64,000 bases of DNA from Filosporella fistucella. Its lineage: Eukaryota > Ascomycota > Leotiomycetes > Helotiales. A program made the position numbers and the translations under genes. The stretch lies in the NCBI GenBank assembly GCA_030077755.1, contig JAQJZZ010000017.1, positions 868,001 to 932,000 of the forward strand. The letters run 5' to 3'. Below are positions 1-9,980 of this stretch, piece by piece. The notes beneath the pieces are model-generated. The model ran no database searches. It saw only the letters and a program-made list of their open reading frames with translations, and was not told the DNA's origin. Each line of letters starts with the position of its first letter. Position 1 is the first letter of the stretch.

Positions 1-244
1 CTGACTACCTCTGAGTTTAATAATACACTTGCTCCCCTCTATTCCTTAGACATATTTCTTCTCATTGTTCTTTCTGCAGAGAAATTCTTTGTCTAAAACT
101 CAGTTGCTATCGTTGTCAGAATAACCAAAGGAACTCCGTGTATCCTTTACCCGTACCGAATAATGCATTTCCTCCAAAGAACGCCATGCTTTTCCCAAGT
201 TTAAAATTTCAATCTATCCGGTGGCCGTAAGGAGAAGACTGTCT

Positions 245-784
245 TTATACAATCATTTCTTCTTCGCTCGTCTCCGTGAGACTTTCTTCCGTCTCCGAAC
301 CGGTCTTTTGATCACCATCATCTCTCATATCCACCACATCTTCAGATACCTTGGTCATACCATTCGATACCTCATGAACTTCACTTGTACCGTCCACTGT
401 ATGTATATGCCCATTACTCTGGCCAGCTTTCCAACTCTCTGCCAACTTTTCCAACTTTTCCTTCTTCAATTTCTCTCTCTCCAGCTTCGCAGCTTTCGCC
501 GTCCTTCTCGCAACCCTATTATCCTGTACACGACCGATAGCAAGGATCTGGACCACAACCATCACGGCTGTATATCTCCAACATAATTGTACGTCGGCGT
601 GCATATCGAGATAAGGTTTCGAGCCAGGGAGAGGTCCAAGGCTTTCCATGAATTGATGAGGAGAATGTGATACGGTAGGAGGCGGAGGCATCAGATGCGA
701 TACAAAGGTATTGATGAGGTGGAGAATGAAGGCAGGGTTGAGGAGAATTGCAGGAAGCAGGTAGGTAGAAGTGAGTGTCGGCAT
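245..784 (-). CDS. Small predicted membrane protein, function unknown
   Basis: A 179-aa reading frame starting at the first true ATG (MPTLTSTYLL). The N-terminal third is hydrophobic, with one likely membrane segment around residues 5-30. A second hydrophobic stretch (YTAVMVVVQILAIG) lies near residue 75. It is followed by a basic, coiled-coil-like Lys/Glu/Leu region (AKLEREKLKKEKLEKLAESW) and an acidic Ser/Thr/Glu tail. This layout fits a small two-pass organelle or ER membrane protein with a cytosolic charged tail, but I do not recognise the family. No intron is needed. The open frame continues 30 nt upstream of the ATG without another ATG. Called a gene because the composition and topology are coherent. 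Confidence 0.65.
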   Translation of the reverse strand: MPTLTSTYLLPAILLNPAFILHLINTFVSHLMPPPPTVSHSPHQFMESLGPLPGSKPYLDMHADVQLCWRYTAVMVVVQILAIGRVQDNRVARRTAKAAKLEREKLKKEKLEKLAESWKAGQSNGHIHTVDGTSEVHEVSNGMTKVSEDVVDMRDDGDQKTGSETEESLTETSEEEMIV

Positions 785-2146
785 TTTGAATGGAGAATCT
801 GTTGATATCAGCACAGCAATGTCAATCTCAGCGCATGTACCTACAACGTATTCAGATCAAGCTCATTCCTTGAGAAAAATTGATATCGTTCTCGAATATT
901 CTTTGCTTCGGGAGCCACAGCGGGATTTAAAGGTGCTGGGGTGTAGTAATTGCCTATCTTGAGCGTGTTCGTTGCGCAAGAGAGATAGAGATCGACTGTG
1001 CAACCTGCGTCTGCGTAACAGTCAAGTGTATTTCCGATGAGTGATTTCAAATTGGAATAAGGTATGCGGAAGACCCCGCTGTCTCATTAGACAGTGACGT
1101 TCGTGGAATTGGTGAGACTAGATGCCAAGGCGATTTCAGGCGGCGAGAAAAGATACTTTTTGTGGGAGAGGTCAATTGATGTAGGTAGAGGCGAAGACTT
1201 GTGATGCGAGATGTTCAGAAAGGAAGAGCGAAGAGGCAATTAGGTTTGATAGTGAAGTGGAGGAAGGATGTTTGCAGCAGCAGCATCAAGCATGTGGAAG
1301 TGGATGTGAGGGTGAGGGTACCTAGTTTGGTAGTGGGAACAAAGCGAGGTAACTCAGTACCTCAGTACTGGAGTGAGCTACAAAGTACGATACAAACCAG
1401 CAAAACATTGACCCAACCCAACCCACCCTACCTGGGACTTTCCAAAAACGGAAGCCATGCAACCGTATGAACCGTGCAACAGACACAGCCCAGTGCAGTG
1501 CACCAGTCAACCAAAGACGTGGACTGCATTTGACATGTGTCTTCGCCGGTCAAGAACTCAAGACTTTCCCCTACCGAGGTCGAGTAACAGCTGTGATACG
1601 AGGAAATCAGAAAATCAAGAAGTTAAAACCCCATCTATTTTGCGGGTACCAAGTACAGGTACTCTAGTATCATCTGTGCGTCGTTTTGGGCTTCAAAAAA
1701 GCATTTCCAGCACCTTTCCCAGCTGAGTTTGCTGTGAGGGTGTGGGCACTTTTGGGTATTTTTCAGGGTCCTGTCCCTGAAAATCGAAAGGCGGTGACGA
1801 TGAAGTCAACGAGTGGTGTGTGATGGGTGCGATTGAAGTGCGATTAAACTGCCTGTTGGTCTTGTCGGTGATTCAAGCCGCCGCCCGGCGATCAGAGAGG
1901 CGAAGCAAGCCACATTAGCCACTTTTAGCCACATCCGCCAAGAAGCCAAGCCCATTGACTTTGTTCTAGCCACGTTGAGGACTCAAGGCAAGGGAGTAAA
2001 GTCGAGACGAGGCGAGGCTCACATTTTGTATCTGGCCTTGTACAAAATTTCAAGACACCTTGCAATAGGTGACACTGTTTACAAGATATCATTTGAATAG
2101 GTTTGCAAAGACCACAAGCTCATAGCTAGAGCTCCCTCTCTTCAAA
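785..2146. other. Intergenic, no supported gene
   Basis: Spacer between the divergent small membrane protein gene and bos1. Only short, unspliced frames with no recognisable domain are present. It should hold both promoters. A CT-rich stretch lies just before the bos1 ATG (2131-2143). Confidence 0.5.
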
Positions 2147-2937
2147 ATGGTATATTTCCTCTCTAAACGCTTCATCTCTGTTTCCACGCATCTAACCATC
2201 CCCAGAATACCCTCTTCAACACCGCTCTCAAACAATCCACCTCCCTCAAACGCGACCTCTCCTCCCCAGTCTCTGGTCAACCGCTCTCTCCCTCCTACCT
2301 GGGTCAAATCTCCGCATCCCTTACCTCCTTCTCCCGAACTCTAGACTCCTATTCCGACCTCTCCAAAAGCGAGCTCAACCCCGCCAAAAAAGAAAAGGCA
2401 GAAGAGCGTCTCAAAACATTTCGGCAAGAACTACAATCTTTTAGAGAAGAATTCAAAGAGTTGAAATTGCAGAATGAGGATGTACAGTCTAGCGCAAATA
2501 GACAGGAGTTATTAGGGCGGAGACCACATCATACTGCAACACCGGAGAACCCCTACTCCAACGCCTCACTCGCATCTACCCAGCAGTCACATTCTCCCTG
2601 GGCACCAAGTAACTCTCAGGGAGCTCTCAGCCTAGGCTCCGGCGACGCGACAAGAGAATCCCATGCATTGCGCGAACAAAGTTTCTTCGAGAACACACAT
2701 ACTGCATTAGACGAGTATCTCGCTCGCGGACAAGCTGTATTAGGAGATCTAGGACAGCAAAGAGAGATGTTGAAGGGCACGCAAAAGAAACTTTATAGTG
2801 TGGCTAATACGCTTGGGGTGAGTGGAGATACAATACGGACGATCGAGCGGAGGGCGAAGCAGGATAAGTGGATTTTTTGGGTAGGAGTGGTGATCTTTTT
2901 CGGCTTTTGTTGGATGGTTTTGAGGTATTTGAGGTGA
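2147..2937 (+). CDS. bos1: Bos1/membrin, Golgi Qb-SNARE
   Basis: Two coding exons: 2147-2149 (only the ATG) and 2206-2937, joined across a 56-nt intron (gtatat donor, ctaac branch, cag acceptor). The product is 244 aa. After the ATG the protein reads NTLFNTALKQSTSLKRDLSS, the expected Bos1 N-terminus. A helical region follows, then the GRRPHHTATPENPY linker typical of fungal Bos1, a SNARE motif with its central Gln (about residues 150-212) and a C-terminal tail anchor (IFWVGVVIFFGFCWMVL). Bos1 pairs with Sed5, Bet1 and Sec22 or Ykt6 for ER-Golgi vesicle fusion. Without the ATG-only exon the only in-frame ATGs are internal and would lose the N-terminal domain. Assignment is firm; the first-exon structure is a splice prediction. 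Confidence 0.93.
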
Positions 2938-3100
2938 GACTGGAGGAGATTGGTTTTTGAGCGTGGAGTTTGGAGTTCGGGACTTGATGGAGGGTTTGTA
3001 TATATGGATGTGCTGTATAGTAGGTTTTAATAATACCTACAGGGTACATATCACATTCTCTTCCTCTCCTCTCCCCCTCTCCCCTCACCACATCCACCAC

Positions 3101-3502
3101 CTAACACCCGCCCTTCGGCCACAACTTCTCCCCCTTCTCCTTCTGCACATCCATCACACTCTGCACACTCTCATTACACGAGCACAATCCACCCAGATAC
3201 TTCTGATCCGCGCATCCGTGGGTATAGCAACCTAGTTGGTTGGTGCCGTAGTAACAGGTTCCGATTGCGAGACAGGCGCCGATTAGGAGGGGGTTGGTGT
3301 CAATGGGGGTGGTGGAGGATTGGCGCTGTTGAGTTTGTTAGTGGGTTGGAGAGGGGAGGGAAATGGTGTAGGGAGGGTTAATAGGGGAAAGGAGGGAGTG
3401 GAGAGAAGGGAGACATACGATTTCCTTCAAAGGATAAGGAGAGGGAATAGCTGATGTGGAAGCTATAAGGAGAGATGCCGTAGAGAGGAGCGAGAATCTC
3501 AT
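3101..3502 (-). CDS. Small secreted cysteine-rich protein (effector-like)
   Basis: Two exons, 3502-3419 and 3325-3101, join across a 93-nt intron (gtatgt donor, cag acceptor) to give 102 aa. Residues 1-18 form a clean signal peptide (MRFSLLSTASLLIASTSA). The mature part has seven cysteines among glycine and aromatic residues, with motifs GACLAIGTCYYG, LGCYTHGCAD and GLCSCNES, and a final Cys as last residue. A basic stretch (KEKGEKLWPKGGC) closes the protein. The size, signal peptide and cysteine content match the small secreted proteins that many plant-associated fungi deploy as effectors. Odd cysteine number means one may be free or pair between molecules. No family name can be given; role is inference. 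Confidence 0.72.
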
Positions 3503-5073
3503 GATTATTTCTCAGCTCTGATTTCTAGAGTATATAATCAGTATATAATTTGCAAACCTCAATATAGTATATGAAACTCACTTATATCTCCAATTATGCA
3601 ATTCTCAAGATATCACAATATATCTTCAAATTCAGTAGTCAAAATACTCTAACAGAATAAACGTAAGAATAGAGGACTAGAAAGAAAAGAACAAATCTTA
3701 TAATTACCCCTCCTCCCTCTTCTAGCTCTCTAAGGCAAAGGGAGAACTATCATCCGCCATTTCCGCTCCATAACAAGAACTACACTCCAAATCCAACGGA
3801 AGCAGCTATAACAACACCACCTACCTACCGCTACATCCATCCGGTAACAGTGGTACGTAGATACGATAATAGCCAAAATATCCAGTGTGACGGCATGGCA
3901 GCTAAGGAGCTCCACTCTAGAGCTAGATGAGGATATATCTCCTTTATACTGGGGTATATAGCATGTCGTATACATTACAAGATAGGGTTAGATGGCTAGA
4001 TTAAAACTAGGTTTCCTCCTATTAGATTGCGGGATTGGTTGTCAGGTGTAGGGACTTGAGAGAGGTACTGTACCGAGGAAGAGGATTTACCCTGCGTACC
4101 CCTGGCTTGTCAGGCGGATGGGATTGCTTGTATATGTTTGAGTACATTCGTAAGGTAGCTTTAGGTCGGAAAGGTAGATCTCGATTGATTTATCGCTTGC
4201 GAAAGTGAGTATCTAAGTATGTACCTCTTTAGCGCTTATCCTTCTGATCGATTTCGAAGTAGTAGATGTAATAAGAATAAAATGACAACGTATGTAAGAA
4301 ATCCATTGACCTCTCATTTTCTCAAGGAAATCTCATCTCTCCCCCGTTCTGTATTCTTTTCCCTCCTACCCGTGTATTTCCCATTCTCTATCAATTCCCA
4401 CCAACCCACTTCTCAGTCTAGATCTTCCATTCATCCATTTTTCTTTGTCCCTCGCTTACCCCACCTTTCATCCACTACACTTCCTCACCCGTTACGATAT
4501 ATTCTCCGAAGTATCGGCAGTCATCCCTTTGGAGTTCGGGATGTTCGGCTCCCACTTGGTTTATCTGTCAGCATTTGGGTTTTCTATTGATGGATTTTTC
4601 AGGAAGGGAATAGAGTCTGATGATCAGGTGTGGGAATTGTGGGAATTGTGGGATGGGTGGTGGGGATGATGGAGGGGCAGTAGAGGGGGGCGGTGTGTTT
4701 GTTACATTCTCTTATTTTATTTATTCTTGAAGAAACGTCTTATCTAATCTGTGAGCTCTTTTTAGATCTTGGATTTATTTGTTTGTTCTTGCTTATTATT
4801 TTTTCACGGTCTCCCTTTCAGACTTACTTGATAGCTTGGGCTTGAAATTTTCGAGTAAAATAGTAGGTGAAGCTTTTCTGCTTCACAACACAGGAGACCA
4901 GTCAATGTGTATATTTTCAATTTTCAAATGTCAATTGAATATTTCACATTTTTCATACCCCGCCCGCAGGACTTACTCTCCCTCCAGAGCATGATACCAG
5001 TTTCAATCCATACAACCAGATCAATCCTAATCAAGCTATCCAATTACCAAAAACCAGTTGCCCTTCTCAATCC
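3503..5073. other. Intergenic, no supported gene
   Basis: AT-rich spacer upstream of the small secreted protein gene and downstream of the DUF3712 gene. Open frames near 3730-3975 and 4219-4670 are low-complexity Ser/Pro/Leu-rich or unconvincing and lack splice or domain support. Confidence 0.45.
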
Positions 5074-5884
5074 TCAAGCCTCACACATAACCATAAATTC
5101 ATCCGACAACATCGTAGAAGTATCCAAATACCCAATAGTCTCCTTATGCCAATTCTCCTCCCCAACATCAACACCTACCAACCTGGCCTCCTTTCCTGGT
5201 TTGACTTTCTCTCCCGCCATCTCCCCAACCATAAAACTAGTCGATTCCCCCCTCGTAATATACGTCTCTCCACCCTGTCTCGCAATCTTCTTCCCATCCC
5301 CATCTCGAATCTCATACTGCACAGTTCCCATATCTATCTCTAGCGGACTCGGATTAATCGTCAACATCTCATTCCTAAACCCCTCTCCCTGCTTCTCACT
5401 CTTCAGCATTCTCGTTTTTGGTCCATTCATCCCTTTCAATACCACATCTTTCCTATACACAATATTCGCAGTCATCAACATAGCCTTGATAGTCCCCTTC
5501 CCATTCTCTAATTTCAACACTAATTCCTCGTCTTGCATAAGTGATTTCACAAACGCTTTGTAGTTATCCATGTCTAGGATCTTGACCTCTTGAGAGGGGA
5601 TAAAGACATCTGCTCCTCCGGACTTGGTCGCGATTTCGGGGAGCACGAGACGGCCGAAGATACCTTGGGGTCCGACCATGTCGACGGTCATGGAAGATTG
5701 GGTAGCGGAGATGGGGCCGGTGTTTGTTACTCGTGATTCGATTGTCATGAGGAAGGAGCTAGATTATGTTAATGTGTAAGATCTCCAAGTGGGGGGAGAC
5801 TTACTCTTTCGTTGCATTGGTGATTTTGATGAGTGTTACCTCTAATTTTGACCTGTCCAAGATAGCTTGGGTGATGGTGTCCAT
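5074..5884 (-). CDS. DUF3712 family protein
   Basis: Exon 1 is 5884-5805 and exon 2 is 5758-5074, joined across a 46-nt intron (gtaagt donor, ctag acceptor), giving 254 aa. The sequence has the pattern of the ascomycete DUF3712 family: an N-terminal ITQAILDRSKLEVTLIKITN strand region, then TVTNTGPISAT-like text (RVTNTGPISATQSSMTVDMV). After that come LPEIATKSGGADV, the FVKSLMQDEELVLKLENGKG block and VVLKGMNGPKTRML. These proteins look like LEA2/immunoglobulin-like beta folds. Many members carry a membrane segment before the domain; this copy has none and is short, so it may be a soluble form. Biochemical role is unknown. Splicing restores the domain's first strand, which supports the intron. 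Confidence 0.85.
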
Positions 5885-7139
5885 TGTGTTTTTATTTTGA
5901 TATTGCGGATGGTAAACAAAGAATGTCTCTGAGTTATTGATGTTGCCCAAATTGAGGAATCCTCAGAGATTATATAGAAGCCAATTCCTACTCAACGCAT
6001 TTCCAGTTTCACCAAAGTGACGCACGCTCATCAGGCAACCAGTCTATTTCCCCTTCATTACACGATCAGTTTGAATATTTGCATAGTTTCCAAGAAGAGA
6101 AATCAGCATATCAATGCAGAAAATTTATGCCTCGGCTGCTATAATTTGTGAGAATATATATTTGTATCTACGATTACGGGTTGATCAATGTGGGGTAGCT
6201 TAAGCTTCCCGATTTGACTGGGTCGGTGCAGGGCTGAGGCTTGTGCTGGCCTGTTTCAGCGTCTTGCGAGCTGTGAAAACAAAGTTTTGGGCTTATGCCG
6301 AGGTATTTTCACGTGGGTGGGGAATTGGTAGACGTTCTAGAAGATTTGGTATCATGTTGTTGTTGTTGACTTTCAGATTCGGACTGTGAGCCTGTCGTAA
6401 CTTTGGATTCTAGTCATTCCAACGGCGAGGATGGTGGCTCGTTGCCTTCTTCGGTATGGTCCTCATAGCCTATATTTCAGAAACAAGAATAGCATAAAGT
6501 ATTGTATAAACGTAAGGGTGTCAGTTTGGTTTACTTTAATAATCCTAATCCTATTCGTTGCGATGCTGGGTTCTCTAAAGTGGAAGAATCATCCCCTGTC
6601 TCCAAAGCTCGATATCATTCTCTACTCTGAGGCTTTCCTGTAATATAATATTCAATCGCCAGAAGCTGTTCATTTTGAGAACGAAGTATTTAAATTGAAT
6701 AATGCATTTGGTATACCTCCTGGATTTTTTCGCACGAATGTGCTCTGAAATATCAAATAATCCTGCTTGGTTTGTTCAAACCCGAAATGACTCGGCGAGA
6801 TATGGCGGGGCACGACGGTATTTGGTATTTGATTAGCAATTATCTACTACTACAAATGACAAGATTAATAAAGCCAGGAGTATTGAGAAAAAAAGAAAAA
6901 TCCTCCCTTCATTATTAATCAGTGCAGGCACTATTCTCTGGCTACTTGTTCCTTGAGCGTAGCTTGGTGGAACCTAACCCCCCTTCTCAAACAGGAGCAC
7001 TCGGCAACCTCACTCCAGCCACTCCATTCCAGCCCAAAAAAAAATATACTGCACATCAAGACAAGCTTGCGTTTGAGTACACCAGAGAAAAAAGGGGAAA
7101 AAAATTGGGGCAGCCGTTTGAAGGGCTCACTCATGAACT
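5885..7139. other. Intergenic, no supported gene
   Basis: AT-rich spacer. Frames at 6431-6643 and 6922-7170 overlap each other on both strands and show no domain or coding-like composition. Confidence 0.4.
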
Positions 7140-7536
7140 TCAGATGAGGTTCATATAGGAATCGAACCAATATCCCCGGAAATTTCTGGAGGTGCGAACC
7201 ATCAGAATCCCTAGATTGATGTTAGTCTTGACTTTCGAAATGACTTAAAGGGTAGACTCACGATGTGCTAACTCGAAGGAGGTTAGTTTTGCTTCCAGGT
7301 TGGAGGGGACAGTGAGCCATACCCATTACACCAATGAACCTTTGGAAGTGGCTTTTCCAGGCCTTATTTCAAGACATACGAGTACCATTTTTGACCAGGC
7401 TTTTGTGTCAGGTTTGTGGTGGGGCATTTTCCAGATGGCCTTTCTGATTCGGTGTTGGATAAACGGATGATTACTAGCTAGGGCTATTCTGATGCGAGCC
7501 GAGTCTTGTGGATTTGTGGCTCGGGAATCGGCATCA
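7140..7536 (-). pseudogene. Decayed coding segment, unknown family
   Basis: Reading the minus strand from about 7536, one frame runs through IDADSRATNPQ, ARIRIALASNHPFIQHRI and LEIRPGKATSKGSLV. It meets a TAA near 7335 and continues in the same frame through WVWLTVPSNLEAKLTSFELA. A good spliceosomal intron follows (7261-7211: gtgagt donor, ctaac branch, ctag acceptor), joining to LMVRTSRNFRGYWF and a TGA at 7140-7142. The composition and the in-phase intron argue that this was coding. The stop in mid-frame and the lack of a start argue that it is now broken. Family not recognised; it may belong with the decayed gene at 7984-9980. Confidence 0.4.
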
Positions 7537-7983
7537 ATTTAGGGAGGTTTGTAAGGATGGTAAAGGAAGATGGAATTTAGAGTCGTAGTAGCAATCGTTG
7601 AATGGACTGAAAGAAGAAGAAATGGAATAACGAACAATAGTTTTCTGGTTGGAAAAATTGGTGTTAGAAATTCGAAATTATCTCTTAATTTTTCAGAGAG
7701 ATGCATTAGCGATTTTCCACTCAACCACGCACTCCTTTTCTTCGACTTTTGAGTCAACTCTCTGCACGAAGTGAATAATGTGACAAGTTTTCCCCCTGGA
7801 AAAGACTATTCCAGATACTCCTCTGAACTTTGTTGCTAGTACGACGAGATATAATATTTTGGTTTGTGTAAAATAAAATAAAATGATGCAAGTGTGGGTA
7901 TCTCAGGTAACTCTGGGTATCTTCCTCCAAGCTACATGCAAATGCTAACATATCCTCTCAAATATCCTCATTCCTCGGTCTTC

Positions 7984-9980
7984 TTATACTTTCCTCCCTC
8001 TGATGCCCGATGGTGCACTTTCCGACTTGTACTTCGGTGCCCTCAAATCCCAAATTTCTCCACGAATGCTCTTGATGGTATCGTCTACAGGTTCTATAAA
8101 TGACGACTGCTGGCAAGAGTTACATTTTTGTCTCTTCATCACATTGAAATTCGGCTCGTGTCGCATTGGATTTATAATCTTCAACTTTGATTTTGTCATA
8201 AGTTGACCCGTGTCCTTCCCACCGGCTCGCTGTACCTGTGGTACCCATAGCTCGAAATCTGAGGTACTCAATACATCTCCAGGTATGACAGGCTCGATCC
8301 CTTCCTTCTTTTGATTTCGATAGATAGGGGCATCCCAAGCTTTCTTCGCTTCTTCCTTCAGTGTTTCATCTGAATCTATTTTCGGGTATTTACTGATAAC
8401 ATACACTTTCATTCCTGAGGGTATCTCAGCCCAAGTGAAAACGCTGCGTTCGTCTTCAAGACTAATCATAGTCTTGATCAGTCGTGTTTGATTGGTTTCT
8501 TGTCAGCTTCGGAAAGGCCATTCCAGGAAGGGTGGTATCATAGGCGGTTATCTCTTCGTCATCATCTTCTTCTTCTTATACATCGCCGTCATCGTTTATT
8601 TCAGCCGCCGTCTCTTTTTCAAATTCACTTTCCTCTGTCTCTTGTGCTTTGTGTTTTTGTTGCTTGGATTACTATCATTATTTGTGGTCTGTATTTTGTC
8701 TTCATCTTCGAATTTATCGCCACCCACAACACTGGATGTCATTCCTGGAGTGGATAATGGCGAGCTTTCACATTTCGCCTTTGATGCAGTTCTAGCAATA
8801 GTATCAGCCCCATAGGATGGTTCAGCCTTCGGCACATTCAAATCCTTCCGAAAGTATGAAAGAAGATTTGGTCTTTGTTTGGGGATTGCTTTCACAGGAT
8901 TGAAATGCTTTGCGGACTCGACGATCGTTCTCGCATGGTGGTAGTACTTTGCCCTATCCTGAAAGTATGTTCGAGAGATCGATGGAAATATGCCTGAAAG
9001 GCGTTCAATTTTCCATCCATTTCCTGACCGGTTTCAAAAGACCAATTATGGTAAAAAATATTCTTTGTGATGAACGAAGATGATGATTCGACATATATTT
9101 CCACTACAATCATATAGGATGTTGATAGGGGCTGGTGACTCTCTGTCCAGATTAGAACTTCTTGAAGTTGACCACGGTGAATTTCTTGGTAGTACAATCT
9201 GTTGTCCCGGCCTAGGACAACTTCCACCTTTGCTGACATGACTGCACTCAGGGAGCTGGAAAAGCCTTTATGTAGGTTTCTCATGTTTTGAGATTGCTTC
9301 TCTCGACCCCCACGATGTTCTCGCCTGTAGTAATCCTCGAACATAAGGGTGTTAGTTTTGGAAAAGCCTTTCTCAACTAACAGCCTGATACATGGGTTGG
9401 TTGGGTCACAGACTACCGCATTGTAGATATTTTTTTGTCGTATATGATGGTCAATTCCAACGAATTTGCGAGTGTGGATTTACGAAAATCTCTTGAGGGC
9501 ATCACTAGCTCGGAGATGGGACGATTCTGTGAACTCGTCTCCTCTCGGCCGAAGGCGTCCCATTGTTCATCCAGGTTGTAAGAGGCATCTCCAACACTCA
9601 TTCTCTCAAACTCATGAAATTTCTATACCGTATATTTAGTTCACAGGTCTCATAAGAGCGATGGCAGAGCTTGAGTGTCCTAGGTGCACAATGGCGCGTA
9701 CGAAGTGAGCGGAAACTCCACTCGGGCATGAGCATTGAGAACCAAGACACTACCACTTCATGCCACTACTCTCCTGAAAACTATTCATATCCCGAAATCC
9801 CTTGGACATTGCAGAAATCTGCGAGACACTAGCAGGCGCGCGATCACTTACATTCTGGGAAAGTCTCACTGACTCCGCCGCTTTCCTACTCATGCACTGT
9901 TCTGGCTCCTTTAAGAAAAAATCCCCGAACAGTCTGAATATTTCCCATTTCACCTCTGAGAAAGCCTTTAACAGTCTAAT
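7984..9980 (-). pseudogene. Long gene with serial same-sign frame shifts, unknown family
   Basis: Consecutive minus-strand frames read as one protein when the frame moves at about 9756, 9600, 9430-9436, 9009-9012, 8654-8658 and twice near 8500-8515. Each move is equivalent to one missing base, and each falls in or beside a run of A on the coding strand. An in-frame TAA lies at 8576-8578. Text across the joins is seamless, for example ...IIYDKKN then IYNAVVCDPTNP, and ...GQEMDGK then IERLSGIFPS. The C-terminal part includes TWAEIPSGMKVYVISKYP, a CNSCQQ pair and RGEIWDLRAPKY. Neighbouring genes read cleanly. I do not recognise the family; accessory-element proteins are a possibility. The serial lesions make a pseudogene the simplest reading. 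Confidence 0.7.

Noticed and set aside
4219..4669. Ser/Pro/Phe-rich frames on the plus strand
   Set aside because: Low-complexity CT-rich DNA gives such frames by chance; no start context, intron or domain support.
7140..7210. Possible tRNA on the minus strand (T-loop-like TTCGATT with flanking pairs)
   Set aside because: The same bases form the last exon of a coding-like segment with a good intron, the T stem has a mismatch, and no D arm or proper anticodon arm can be formed.
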